Shown here: piece by piece, positions 52,761 to 61,520 of the stretch | Layout of the letters: the number at the start of each line of letters is the position of its first letter | How positions within the stretch are numbered: position 1 is the stretch's first letter | NCBI RefSeq assembly: GCF_014108865.1 | Contig: NZ_CP053928.1 | Span: 682,001 to 746,000, forward strand | DNA: 64,000 nucleotides | Direction: 5' to 3' | From: Nocardioides sp. WS12 | GTDB lineage: Bacteria > Actinomycetota > Actinomycetes > Propionibacteriales > Nocardioidaceae | Position numbers and translations under genes: made by a program | The notes under the pieces: generated by a model | What the model saw: only the letters and a program-made list of their open reading frames with translations | Told to the model about the DNA's origin: nothing | The model's database searches: none

Positions 52761-55232
52761 ATGACAAGCTCTTCGCGGCGCCTGCGCCGCCCACTTTCTC
52801 GCGGAGGACGGCTGGCGCTGGTCGTTCCGACCGCGCTCCTGGCCATGACCACGCTGGTCTCGCCCAGCTTCGCCGACGACGTGAACCCGGACGACGGCGG
52901 CGACACGCCTGCTGTCGTCGAGTCCGAGGTGCCCGCGGCCGAGCCCGAACCGGCACCCGCGCCGGAGCCGAAGCCTGAGCCGGCCCCCGAGCCGAAGCCC
53001 GACCCGAAGCCCGACCCGAAGCCCGAGCCGAAGTCCGACGACGAGGCCACCGACGAGGCGAGCGACGAGGCCACCGACGAGGCCGAGTCGACCCCGATCG
53101 AGATCCCCGAGGACGCCGTCCCCGTGGGCGAGGCTGCCGACACCGGCGCCCGCCTCGTGGCGAAGGTTGTTGCGCTGGCTGACGAGAACACCAAGAAGAT
53201 GGTCGTCTGCAAGTACTCCGCGACTCCGACGTACGGCGAGAAGGCGCAGACCGTCGTCATCCGTGACCTGCCCGGCGGCGTCACGCTCCCGGTCGACTGG
53301 CCCCTGCAGTTCAACGACGCCCAGGGCGCCTCGATCGCGACCCGTCACCCGCTCGACGGTGAGAACTCCAACGAGATCAACATCAACACGGAGTGCCCGC
53401 CGTACGTCCCGCCGGGCGTCATCGTGCCGCCCGTGCTCACGGTCAACGACCCCTGTGGCCTGAACAACGCGGAGTACAACGACCCGCCGGCCGGGAGCTA
53501 CACCTTCGTGAGGAACCCGGACGGCAGCCTCACGCTGACCGCAACGGGCAACAACGTGTTCCCGTCGCCGCCGCCGGCTCCGGCGCTGCCGGGTACGACG
53601 ACCTGGACCTACGCGGCACCGGCCGATTCCGGCATCCTGTGTTCGGCGACCGTGCCGGACCTGGGCATCGAGGACCCGTGTGGTCTGGACAACGCGGCGT
53701 ACGAAGCGGTGCCGGCGAGTGACTTCTACACCAGCGAGGTCAACGAGGACGGCAGCGTCACGCTGACCGCGATTGACGACTACTCGTTCGATGGTGGGCC
53801 GACGTACACGTACCCGGCTCCGGTCGACTCGAACGAGCTGTGCCGGGTGATTGCTCCTGAGCTGGACGTCAACGACCCGTGTGGTCTCGACAACGCCGCG
53901 TACGAAGAGGTGCCGGCAAGTGACCTGTACACCAGCGAGGTCAACGAGGACGGCAGCGTCACGCTGACAGCGGTCGCGGACTACGGCTTCGATGGTGAGC
54001 CGACATACACGTACCCGGCTCCGGTCGACTCGAACGAGCTGTGCCCCGTGATTGCTCCTGAGTTGGACGTCAACGACCCGTGTGGTCTCGACAACGCCGC
54101 GTACGAAGCGGTGCCGGAGAACGAGCTGTACACCAGCGAGGTCAACGAGGACGGCAGCGTAACGCTGACCGCGATCGCGGACTACGGCTTCGATGGTGAG
54201 CCGACGTACACGTACCCGGCTCCGGTCGACGAGGGCATCCTGTGCTCGGCCACGGTTCCTGACCTGGGCACAGTCGACCCGTGTGGTCTCGACAACATCG
54301 CCTACGAAGCGGTCCCGGCGAACGACTTCTACACCAGCGAGGTCAACGAGGACGGCAGCGTCACGCTGACCGCGATCAAGGACTACGCGTTCGACGGAAA
54401 GCCGACCTACACGTACCCGGCGCCGGTCGACGAAGGCATCCTGTGCCCGGCGATCGCTCCTGAGCTGGACGTCCTCAACCCGTGTGGTGTCGACAACGCG
54501 GCCTACGAACCGGTTCCGGCGAACGACCTGTACACCAGCGAGGTCAACGAGGACGGCAGCGTCACGCTGACAGCGATCAAGGACTACGGCTTCGATGGTG
54601 AGCCGACATACACGTACCCGGCTCCGGTCGACTCGAACGAGCTGTGCCCCGTGATTGCTCCTGAGTTGGACGTCAACGACCCGTGTGGTCTCGACAACGC
54701 CGCGTACGAGACGGTGCCGGAGAACGAGCTGTACACCAGCGAGGTCAACGAGGACGGCAGCGTCACGCTGACCGCGATCGCGGACTACGGCTTCGACGGT
54801 GAGCCGACCTACACCTACCCGGCTCCGGTGGACTCGAACGAAGAGTGCCCCGTGGTCAAGGCGTACGTCGCCTGCTCGTCGCCGCTCGTCGCTCGTACGG
54901 CACCCATCGCGGCCGGCATCATCGTGGTCATCGACGAGGTCGAGGCAGCGCTCAAGGGCTTCCTCGGGACGTTCCCGTACACCTACACGGACGGCACCTC
55001 TGAGGTCACCATCCTCCAGGAGCTGGCGGAGGGTCAGGACCCGAGCTCGCTCGACGCCGCGACGCTCTGCGGCGAGGTGGCCGTCATCGTCGAGGAACCG
55101 CCGACGGTCGGTGGCATCGTCGAGGTGCTGCCGAACACGGGTGGTCCGGCGGGCTGGCTGGTGCCGCTCGGCACCGGGCTGGTCCTGGCGGGTGCGGCCC
55201 TGGTGCTGATGCGCCGCCGCGAGACCGTCTGA
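52761..55232 (+). CDS. LPXTG cell-wall-anchored repeat protein 2
   Basis: An 823-residue paralogue of the 50717 protein. The signal peptide (RLALVVPTALLAMTTLVSPSFA) and following DDVNPDDGGDTPAV nearly match it. A Pro-Glu/Pro-Asp-Lys spacer (about residues 60-100) is followed by a beta domain and seven repeats, six of them exactly 67 residues, with cores like DPCGLDNAAYEAVP, YTSEVNEDGSVTLTA and PTYTYPAPVDSNELC. A globular part and LPNTGGPAGWLVPLG sorting signal (from residue 790) end it. Two conserved Cys per repeat suggest disulfides. It is likely a stalk-like adhesin; the repeat family is unrecognised. Confidence 0.87.
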   Translation: MTSSSRRLRRPLSRGGRLALVVPTALLAMTTLVSPSFADDVNPDDGGDTPAVVESEVPAAEPEPAPAPEPKPEPAPEPKPDPKPDPKPEPKSDDEATDEASDEATDEAESTPIEIPEDAVPVGEAADTGARLVAKVVALADENTKKMVVCKYSATPTYGEKAQTVVIRDLPGGVTLPVDWPLQFNDAQGASIATRHPLDGENSNEININTECPPYVPPGVIVPPVLTVNDPCGLNNAEYNDPPAGSYTFVRNPDGSLTLTATGNNVFPSPPPAPALPGTTTWTYAAPADSGILCSATVPDLGIEDPCGLDNAAYEAVPASDFYTSEVNEDGSVTLTAIDDYSFDGGPTYTYPAPVDSNELCRVIAPELDVNDPCGLDNAAYEEVPASDLYTSEVNEDGSVTLTAVADYGFDGEPTYTYPAPVDSNELCPVIAPELDVNDPCGLDNAAYEAVPENELYTSEVNEDGSVTLTAIADYGFDGEPTYTYPAPVDEGILCSATVPDLGTVDPCGLDNIAYEAVPANDFYTSEVNEDGSVTLTAIKDYAFDGKPTYTYPAPVDEGILCPAIAPELDVLNPCGVDNAAYEPVPANDLYTSEVNEDGSVTLTAIKDYGFDGEPTYTYPAPVDSNELCPVIAPELDVNDPCGLDNAAYETVPENELYTSEVNEDGSVTLTAIADYGFDGEPTYTYPAPVDSNEECPVVKAYVACSSPLVARTAPIAAGIIVVIDEVEAALKGFLGTFPYTYTDGTSEVTILQELAEGQDPSSLDAATLCGEVAVIVEEPPTVGGIVEVLPNTGGPAGWLVPLGTGLVLAGAALVLMRRRETV
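53658..54863 (+). repeat. Six tandem 201-bp coding repeats
   Basis: Units begin at 53658, 53859, 54060, 54261, 54462 and 54663, exactly 201 bp apart, and encode 67 residues each. Long identical stretches at synonymous positions, most clearly between units 4 (54060) and 6 (54663) counted with the first as 2, show recent duplication or gene conversion. Copy number is likely to vary between strains and is prone to assembly collapse. Confidence 0.9.
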
Positions 55233-55260
55233 TGTGAAGCAACCGGTCTGACCGGATGAT

Positions 55261-55291
55261 CGCCCCGTCGCAGCTCAGCTGCGGCGGGGCG
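55261..55291 (+). terminator. Terminator after LPXTG protein 2
   Basis: CGCCCCG, T, CGCAGCT against AGCTGCG, G, CGGGGCG: a stem of about 13 bp with a very short loop, 28 nt after the stop. It matches the hairpin after the paralogue at 52434 in layout. It may also serve the convergent sigma gene ending at 55324. Confidence 0.8.
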
Positions 55292-55323
55292 ATTGCCGTT
55301 CCGGCATGCAGCCGGATCCAGGC

Positions 55324-56100
55324 TCAGCCGGCGAGCTGCTGGTCCGCAGTCGTGCTGCGCAGACGCAGGAACCGGAACCGGCCGTTGACCTGGCGCAGGT
55401 GACCCAGCAGGGGCGCGCACGTCGTACACGTGGGCAGGTGGCTGTCGAAGCGCGCGACAGCCGAGGCGCACAGGGTCGTACGGACGTAGCGGCTCATCCG
55501 TTGGCGCACCCAGTCGCATTCGCTGGTCCGGGCCGGAGCCTGCTTGATCAGTTGGTCGAGGTACGCCGCCCGGAGGCCTTCGCGCCCGCGGTAGGCCAGG
55601 GACGACACTGCCGCCGGGCGCAGCCCGAGCAGCGCAGCGGCCTCGGCGACCGTCCGCTCCTCCACCTCCAGCAGGTGGATCACCTGCTGCCAGGCGGGCG
55701 GCAGGCTGGCCAGGGCAGCGGCCGCGAGATCACTGTCGAAGTCCTCGGCCATGTCCTCGCTCGGGGCGACGGCGGTCTCGAGCAGCCACGGGTGATCCGA
55801 CGCCGGCTCCTCGTGCCCACCGCGGCGCTGGAGGTCGCGATGCCGGTTGCGCAGGGTGGTGAAGAGGTAGCCGTGGAAGTTGGTCGTCGGCCCGACCCCG
55901 GCGATGAACTGCGCGACCACCCGGGCGAAGGCGTCGGCGAGGAGGTCGTCCGCGTCATCGAACCCGACCAGCAGGACCGCCAGTCGGTGGGCGGCGAGGC
56001 GGTGGACCTCGTACAACTCGGCGATGGCCGATGCGTCGCCGGTGCGCGCGCGAGTCAGGAGAGCGGTGTCGTCTGCGGACGGTTCCGGCGTCGTGATCAC
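55324..56100 (-). CDS. ECF-like sigma factor with C-terminal zinc-finger-like (HxxxCxxC) extension
   Basis: A 258-residue sigma-70-family protein. Region 2: IAELYEVHRLAAHRLAVLLV through FHGYLFTTLRNRHRDLQRR (about residues 25-95). Region 4: LASLPPAWQQVIHLLEVEER, then VAEAAALLGLRPAAVSSLAYRGREGLR (about 130-185). The C-terminal 70 residues hold FDSHLPTCTTC, the HxxxCxxC pattern of anti-sigma (ZAS) domains, and a basic end. It may therefore be self-regulated by redox or zinc. GTG 56100 is used. It lies amid surface-protein genes, divergent from the one at 56330, and may control them. Confidence 0.82.
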   Translation of the reverse strand: MITTPEPSADDTALLTRARTGDASAIAELYEVHRLAAHRLAVLLVGFDDADDLLADAFARVVAQFIAGVGPTTNFHGYLFTTLRNRHRDLQRRGGHEEPASDHPWLLETAVAPSEDMAEDFDSDLAAAALASLPPAWQQVIHLLEVEERTVAEAAALLGLRPAAVSSLAYRGREGLRAAYLDQLIKQAPARTSECDWVRQRMSRYVRTTLCASAVARFDSHLPTCTTCAPLLGHLRQVNGRFRFLRLRSTTADQQLAG

Positions 56101-56329
56101 GATGGCTACCTCGAGTGGCTTCGGATCATTCGACGGTAATCACAGGTATCCGGCCTCCGCTGGCGAATGGCGAAGATTGCGACCCGCCCGGCGCAGTCTT
56201 TACCCATTTCTTTACTTGCGACGCGTCATGTCGGTCGCCGAATCCCGTCATGGAGGCGTAGGGACTTTGTCCCGGTCGCCCGCGATGCTCCCGTCCGGCG
56301 GCGAACCTCGAGTACAGGAGTGCCTCCCT

Positions 56330-58348
56330 ATGAGGTCAATCGGTACGGCTCGAAGGCGAATTGGGGTCGCTTTCCTGGTCGGAACCGCTGCGATGGCCAT
56401 TCCGTTCATCGCCGCCGCTCCGGCGCAAGCCATAGACAATCCAGTAGTGCATGAAGGCTCGGTCGCCATCGAGTCATTCCCGAGCGACAAGGTCATCAAC
56501 GTCCCGAAGTTCGACGACGAAGAAGGCCTGCTCACGCTCACCGAAGTCACGGTCATTGCGTCCGTCGACGGCGAGCTCGAGGGTTCGGTGGAAAACCTGA
56601 GCGCCTCGCAGCCGAAGTCGCTGTCGGGCTCGCTCAACGCCGCGATCACGGTCAACGGTGTGGGCGTCTCGAACCTGGAGGCTGCCGGTTCCGAGGACAA
56701 GGTGTGGAACCTCGCCCCCGGCGAGATCCAGCCGATCACGTTGCTGGGCGCGGGTGTGTCCTCCGAGGTCACCGTCACGGAACCCGCGGTACTCGCAGGG
56801 TTCGTTGGCGAGGGCGACCTCAACTACGACGTGCACAGCGAGATCGACGTCAGCATCACCGGCCCGGCGCCGTACAAGACGACCGGTGTCGCGGGTGGCG
56901 AGGCGAAGGTCAAGATCTCCTACACCTTCGCGGACACCTGTGTGGTCGACCCGGAGAACGAGATCTGTGCTCCGGCGGAGCCGGACTGCGCCACGGAGGG
57001 CGTCAGCGTCACCAAGATCGCACCGGTGATGAACGAGGACAAGAAGGTCTTCGACCTCAACGGTGGCGGCACCTTCACGATGTTCCAGCTCGACTTGAGC
57101 AACCCGATCGGAGAGACGTTCGACTGGACGTCGACGGTCAACGTCTTCGAGATCCAGGTCAAGGGTGGGCCGGGCTTCGAGCCGTACCTGTACCCGGGCG
57201 GTTCCATGGAAGGCAACGACCTGCACGCTCCGCTCCAGGCCAGCCAGGACACGTGGCACTCGGTGAACTACATCCTGGTGTGCTCCGAACCGGTACCGGA
57301 CTGCGAGTCCGACCCGGAGATGGAGGGCTGCTCGCCTCCGGACTGCCTCGAGAGTGACAGCTTCAAGATCGATCCGGTCTCGGCTGGCGACCACGCGTTG
57401 CCGGGCGGCGGAACCTTCACGATCGTGAAGCACGACAGCGAGGAGCTGGGCGAGACCTTCGACTGGACCTCCGACGTACCGATCTTCTGGATCAGCGTCA
57501 AGGGCGGACCCCAGGCGATTCCGCAGGAGTTCTACGACTACCAGCCGCAAGGCGCCTTGTCGGACGAAGGCCTGCACGCTCCGGACAACCCGAACAGCGG
57601 CAAGTACTACGGCCTGAGCCACCTCACGGTCTGTGCGGGCGACTCCGAGCCGACGTGCGAGGACCAGCCGGACATGGATGGCTGTGACGAGCCGACGTGC
57701 GAGGACGACCCGAACATGGAGGGCTGTGACGAGCCGACGTGCGAGGACGACCCGAACATGGAGGGTTGCGATCCGGCATCCAACCAGTGCGACACGGTCG
57801 AGGGCTTCAAGATCGACCCCGTCACTGAGGGTGAGCACGGTGTCTTCACCATCACCGACATCTACAACACCGAGGCGGGCCAGGTCTTTGACTGGGAGTC
57901 CACGGTGCCGATCCTCGCGATCACGGTGAAGGGCGGGCCGGTGGCCAACGACCCGCAGTTCTACTCGTACGCACCAGACGGTGCCTTGAGCGGGACGGGC
58001 CTCCACGCCATCCTCAACCCGAACAGCGGCAAGTGGTACGGGCTGAGTCACCTGTGTGTGAAGGCGGACGAACCGGAAGGACCGGCCGGTCTGACCTCGA
58101 AGAACCCGGGCAAGGACCAGAAGGAATCCAAAGAACAGCCGGCGGCCAAGGTCGACCCGGTTCCCGCGCCGAAGCAGGAGGAAGGCGAGGGAGACGTTGA
58201 CCCCGAGCCGGAGCCCGCACCGGAGCCCGCACCCGAGCCCGAGCCCCAGGTTGAGGAGACGCCACCACCACCGGCTGAACCCGCCTCAGCGCCCGAGCCC
58301 GAGCCCACCCCCGAGCCGGCTGCAGGCGACGCGCCTGCGGGCGAGTAG
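56330..58348 (+). CDS. Secreted choice-of-anchor E-like repeat protein
   Basis: A 672-residue exported protein. A signal peptide (RIGVAFLVGTAAMAIPFIAA) leads to a choice-of-anchor E-like domain (residues 35-215; FDDEEGLLTLTEVTVIAS). Three ~95-residue modules follow, sharing FKIDPV, GTFTI, TFDWTSxVPI, VKGGP and NPNSGKxYGLSHL. Cys-rich Asp/Glu linkers separate them, one built from three 42-bp repeats (EPTCEDDPNMEGCD). A Pro-Glu tail ends at residue 672 without LPXTG or helix, so wall retention, if any, is by another route. ATG 56330 has CAGGAG 9 nt upstream. Confidence 0.82.
   Translation: MRSIGTARRRIGVAFLVGTAAMAIPFIAAAPAQAIDNPVVHEGSVAIESFPSDKVINVPKFDDEEGLLTLTEVTVIASVDGELEGSVENLSASQPKSLSGSLNAAITVNGVGVSNLEAAGSEDKVWNLAPGEIQPITLLGAGVSSEVTVTEPAVLAGFVGEGDLNYDVHSEIDVSITGPAPYKTTGVAGGEAKVKISYTFADTCVVDPENEICAPAEPDCATEGVSVTKIAPVMNEDKKVFDLNGGGTFTMFQLDLSNPIGETFDWTSTVNVFEIQVKGGPGFEPYLYPGGSMEGNDLHAPLQASQDTWHSVNYILVCSEPVPDCESDPEMEGCSPPDCLESDSFKIDPVSAGDHALPGGGTFTIVKHDSEELGETFDWTSDVPIFWISVKGGPQAIPQEFYDYQPQGALSDEGLHAPDNPNSGKYYGLSHLTVCAGDSEPTCEDQPDMDGCDEPTCEDDPNMEGCDEPTCEDDPNMEGCDPASNQCDTVEGFKIDPVTEGEHGVFTITDIYNTEAGQVFDWESTVPILAITVKGGPVANDPQFYSYAPDGALSGTGLHAILNPNSGKWYGLSHLCVKADEPEGPAGLTSKNPGKDQKESKEQPAAKVDPVPAPKQEEGEGDVDPEPEPAPEPAPEPEPQVEETPPPPAEPASAPEPEPTPEPAAGDAPAGE
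57647..57772 (+). repeat. Three 42-bp tandem coding repeats
   Basis: Units at 57647, 57689 and 57731 encode EPTCEDDPNMEGCD-type linkers; units 2 and 3 differ only at silent positions near the end. The acidic, two-Cys linker could bind calcium or form disulfides. Number of copies probably varies. Confidence 0.9.
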
Positions 58349-58378
58349 AGGGAGGCGATGATCATGCGAGGAGCATTG

Positions 58379-59170
58379 ATGACGAAGCGGGCAGTTCGGA
58401 TCGCGGCGGCCGGGGCAGTTGCGTCGGTCACGGTCTTCACCATGGGGGTGGCGCCGGCATCTGCAGTCACCGGCGACACCCAGACCGTGACCTTCGACTT
58501 GGGAGACCTCGACGCGTCGGGGACGGGACAGATCGAGCAGTTCGATCCCGACCTCGGCGAGTTGACCTCCGTGAAGATCGAGGCCGAGGTGACGATGGAC
58601 TTCGCGGTCTGCATCACCAACCTCAGCGAGGAGGCCTCGTCGGTCAACAGTGGCAACGTCTCGGGCGCTGCGCCCCTGACGTTCGCCGGTGATGTCGTCG
58701 CCCAGACCTCAGGTGCCATGGAGGTGCCGGCATTGGAGCTTGCAGCCAATGGCGGAACCGACGGGTGCTCGGCCTGGGAAGAGGCGGGCGGTGATCCGAA
58801 CACGGCGCCGGCTGGGGCGAACAGCCAGCTGACGGCGGGCTCGGACAGCGACACGTTCTCGACCACCATCACCGATGAGGCTGCTCTGGCGCCGTACGTG
58901 GGGACGGGCACGGTGGGCTTCGACTACACGGCTTCCTCCGCGTCGAACCTGTCGCAGCCGTCCGAGTGGACGCTGGTGTTCCTGGCCTCCGGAGCAGGTG
59001 AGGTCAACGTGACCTACACCTACGACGAGGGTGATGTCGGTGGGATCGACGAAGGCGACGGAGACCTCCCGAACACGGGTGGTCCTGATGGCTGGCTGGT
59101 TCCGGTCGGTGCCGCTCTGGTACTTGCCGGTGCCGCGTTGGTCATGGTGAGGCGTCCCCACTCCGCCTGA
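58379..59170 (+). CDS. LPXTG-anchored choice-of-anchor E-like protein
   Basis: A 263-residue surface protein. The signal peptide (RAVRIAAAGAVASVTVFTMG, cut near ASA) is followed by a choice-of-anchor E-like beta domain (TVTFDLGDLDASGTGQIEQF, LGELTSVKIEAEVTMDFAV). An acidic Gly/Asp linker and the sorting signal LPNTGGPDGWLVPVG with hydrophobic helix and RRPHSA end it (from residue 230). ATG 58379, with GAGGAG 5 nt upstream, is preferred; ATG 58358 and 58364 are alternatives. The gene lies 30 bp after the 56330 gene and is probably cotranscribed. Confidence 0.85.
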   Translation: MTKRAVRIAAAGAVASVTVFTMGVAPASAVTGDTQTVTFDLGDLDASGTGQIEQFDPDLGELTSVKIEAEVTMDFAVCITNLSEEASSVNSGNVSGAAPLTFAGDVVAQTSGAMEVPALELAANGGTDGCSAWEEAGGDPNTAPAGANSQLTAGSDSDTFSTTITDEAALAPYVGTGTVGFDYTASSASNLSQPSEWTLVFLASGAGEVNVTYTYDEGDVGGIDEGDGDLPNTGGPDGWLVPVGAALVLAGAALVMVRRPHSA

Positions 59171-59245
59171 CCATGGTCAGGTGGTCCTCTCCGGGCGCAA
59201 GTCTGGGAGCAGTGAGGGGCATCTGACGAACCCGGTTACCCGGGT

Positions 59246-59285
59246 GTTCGCCCCGCCGCAGGAGCGCTCTTGCGGCGGGGCGAAC
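59246..59285. terminator. 15-bp perfect bidirectional terminator hairpin
   Basis: A perfect stem of 15 bp (GTTCGCCCCGCCGCA and its complement) with a 10-nt loop lies between the convergent surface-protein and thioredoxin genes. A smaller hairpin, ACCCGG-TTAC-CCGGGT (59230-59245), is directly upstream. It can stop transcription from both sides. Confidence 0.88.
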
Positions 59286-59289
59286 GACG

Positions 59290-59664
59290 TCAGGCGTCGT
59301 TCGCTTCGTCCGCGTCGTTCGACTCGTTCGTCGCGGCCGGTACGTCGACGGCGCGCACCGCAGCAATGACCTGCTCCAGGGCGGGCGCCGGGAGGGCACC
59401 GGCCTGCGAGAACACGAGCGTGCCGTTCTTGAACGCCATGAGCGTGGGAATCGACGACACGCGGGCTGCCGAGGCGAGCTGCTGCTCTTCCTCGGTGTTG
59501 ACCGATCCGAAGACCAGGTCGCCGTGCTGCTCCGCCGCGGACTCGTAGATGGGCGCGAAGTTGCGGCACGGGCCGCACCACGACGCCCAGAAGTCAACGA
59601 AGACGATGTCGTTGTCGAGCACGGTCTGCTCGAAGTTGCCGGACGTCAGGTCGATGGTGGACAT
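59290..59664 (-). CDS. Thioredoxin
   Basis: A 124-residue thioredoxin: VFVDFWASWCGPCRNFAPI carries the redox pair WCGPC (about residues 29-33), and the cis-Pro loop is VSSIPTLMAFKNG. It reduces protein disulfides in the cytosol. The last 15 residues (NESNDADEANDA) form an acidic tail absent from most thioredoxins. It ends 4 nt from the large bidirectional terminator. Confidence 0.94.
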   Translation of the reverse strand: MSTIDLTSGNFEQTVLDNDIVFVDFWASWCGPCRNFAPIYESAAEQHGDLVFGSVNTEEEQQLASAARVSSIPTLMAFKNGTLVFSQAGALPAPALEQVIAAVRAVDVPAATNESNDADEANDA

Positions 59665-59707
59665 GTCTCCTCAACGCCCGAGGTACGCCCGGTGTTCCGC
59701 CGTGCAC

Positions 59708-60496
59708 TCAGGACGAGGGCTGCATCAGGTTCAGGTCGGCGGGGCCGGCGATGCCGGGGACGGAGCCGTGGTCGTCGTACTGCCAGATCTCCCAGGGGCG
59801 GCGCGGAGCGCGGTCGCCGATCCGGCGGACCCACTGCGGGTGGTCAGCGAGGTCGGTGGCGAAGCCGAAGCGCTCCTCGAAGTCGGGGTACAGGTAGACC
59901 ACCGTCTTCGTGGCGTACTCCTTGTCCACGGCGGCGAGGAACTCCCGCACCTCGGCGAGCAGGGTGGCGCGTGCCGGCGGGGTGGTGCAGCTGCCGACGA
60001 GCTCGAGATCCACTGCCGGGGCGAGCGCTTCGGCACCTCCGTCGCCGAGGACGTCGATGAAGTGAGCAGCCTGGGCGGTGCCGTCGGAGCAGAGCTGGAA
60101 GTAGTGGTAGCCGGCGACGGCGACGCCGTACTTGCTCGCACGCCTGCGGTGCGCGGCGAAGCGCGGGTCGACGAAGCCGGTGCCCTCGGTGGCCTTGAGG
60201 TAGGCGAAGGAGATGCCGTGGTCGGCGACCTTCGCCCAGTCGATCGGGCCCTGGTGGTGGGAGGCGTCGATCCCCTGGCGTGGACCGCCATCGCCGCCGA
60301 CCTCGGCCTCCGTGGGGGCAGGCGTGCTGGTCTCGACAGGCTCGACAGTCTCGACGGGCGGCGTGGTGGTCGCGAGCGCTGACGGCGTCGTGGTCTCGAC
60401 AGGCTCGTCCGACGGGGTCGCTTCACCGCACCCGGTCAGCAGCCCGGTCAGCAGCCCGGCCACGACCATCGCGGCCAGAGCGCTCCGGAGATTCAT
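59708..60496 (-). CDS. GH25 lysozyme-like lipoprotein
   Basis: A 262-residue lipoprotein with lipobox LLTGC (residues 19-23), a Thr/Pro/Glu linker and a GH25 muramidase domain: RQGIDASHHQGPIDWAKVAD, FAYLKATEGTGFVDPRF, the acidic pair in APAVDLELVG and WEIWQYDDHGSVPGI. It would cleave peptidoglycan at the outer membrane-side surface. The linker is built from a DNA repeat (TGGTCTCGACAGGCTCG at 60328 and 60391) read as VETVEP/VETTTP. Confidence 0.9.
   Translation of the reverse strand: MNLRSALAAMVVAGLLTGLLTGCGEATPSDEPVETTTPSALATTTPPVETVEPVETSTPAPTEAEVGGDGGPRQGIDASHHQGPIDWAKVADHGISFAYLKATEGTGFVDPRFAAHRRRASKYGVAVAGYHYFQLCSDGTAQAAHFIDVLGDGGAEALAPAVDLELVGSCTTPPARATLLAEVREFLAAVDKEYATKTVVYLYPDFEERFGFATDLADHPQWVRRIGDRAPRRPWEIWQYDDHGSVPGIAGPADLNLMQPSS
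60328..60407. repeat. Two copies of TGGTCTCGACAGGCTCG in the GH25 linker
   Basis: Copies at 60328-60344 and 60391-60407, with a partial third copy (TCTCGACGGG) between them. The sequence resembles a short palindromic repeat common in intergenic regions of Nocardioides-like genomes (from memory). Here it lies inside coding DNA and keeps the frame open. Confidence 0.55.
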
Positions 60497-60529
60497 GGAG
60501 CCCAGCCAACCACGTGCTCAGATGGGGGG

Positions 60530-61498
60530 ATGAGACTCCTCGTGCTCGGTGGCACACAGTTCCTTTCCCACGCGGTCGCGGCGGACGCCGTACGACGGGG
60601 GCACGAGGTGGTGTGTGCCAACCGTGGCCAGTCGGGAAGGGTCCCGCCCGGCGTCACGCAGGTGCGCTGGGACCGCTCCGAACCGGCGCCGGACGCGTTG
60701 GCCGAGGCCGGCCCGTTCGACGCGGTCGTCGACATCGCCCGCCAGCCGTCCCACGTTCGGCACGCCCTCGATGCGGTTTCCGATGCGCACTGGGTCTACG
60801 TCTCCTCGATCTCCGTGTACGCCGACGACGCGGACCCGTCCGGGCCGGGCAGCGGGGCGCTGAAGACCCCGATCGCCGAGGACGTCGATCTCGCCACCGA
60901 CCCCGAGGCGTACGGCGGCCTCAAGGTCACGTGCGAACAACTGGTCCTGGACGCCGCATCCTCGGCGGCCGTCGTCCGTCCCGGACTGATCGTCGGACCC
61001 GGCGATCCGACGGGGCGATTCAGTTACTGGGCTCGCCGATCCGTCGCGACCGGAGAGGTCCTCGGGCCCGGCGATCCGGGGGATCTGGTCGACGTCATCG
61101 ACGTACGCGACCTCGCGACGTGGCTCGTCGATCTCGCCGATCGTCGTACGCCCGGCACGTTCGACGCCATCGGGCCAGCGGTCCCGTTCGCGGACCTCCT
61201 GCGCGACGCCCTTCCTGACGCTGATGTCGTGTGGGTGGACCAGGAGTTCCTCAGCGGCCAGGGCGTGCAGCCGTGGGCCGGACCGGACAGCATCCCGCTC
61301 TGGCTCCCGCGTCCCGAGTACGACGGCATGCTGGCCCACGACGCAGCGCCGGCCGTGGCTGCGGGGCTGGTGCTGCGCCCCATCAAGGACACGGCCAGCG
61401 ACACCCGCGCCTGGCTCGAGTCGGATCCGGCCGCTCGCATCGACGGGATCACGACGGAGCGCGAGGCCGAACTGCTTGCCGCATGGAAGGACCGCTGA
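60530..61498 (+). CDS. NAD-dependent epimerase/dehydratase-like protein (extended SDR)
   Basis: A 322-residue extended SDR. The N-terminal cofactor site is VLGGTQFLSHAVAADAVRRG; SSISVY and AYGGLKVTCE supply the catalytic Ser and Tyr-x-x-x-Lys. VRPGLIVGPGDPTGRF is typical of isoflavone-reductase/epimerase-like members. The substrate is unknown. It is divergent from the GH25 gene (33-bp gap), with xthA starting 22 nt downstream. Confidence 0.87.
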   Translation: MRLLVLGGTQFLSHAVAADAVRRGHEVVCANRGQSGRVPPGVTQVRWDRSEPAPDALAEAGPFDAVVDIARQPSHVRHALDAVSDAHWVYVSSISVYADDADPSGPGSGALKTPIAEDVDLATDPEAYGGLKVTCEQLVLDAASSAAVVRPGLIVGPGDPTGRFSYWARRSVATGEVLGPGDPGDLVDVIDVRDLATWLVDLADRRTPGTFDAIGPAVPFADLLRDALPDADVVWVDQEFLSGQGVQPWAGPDSIPLWLPRPEYDGMLAHDAAPAVAAGLVLRPIKDTASDTRAWLESDPAARIDGITTEREAELLAAWKDR

Positions 61499-61520
61499 AC
61501 GAGGCCGCTAGCCTCGGCCG

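Noticed and set aside
50461..59285. Search for a sortase gene to go with the LPNTG proteins
   Set aside because: No protein with a TLxTC-type sortase motif occurs in the window; the sortase must be elsewhere in the genome.
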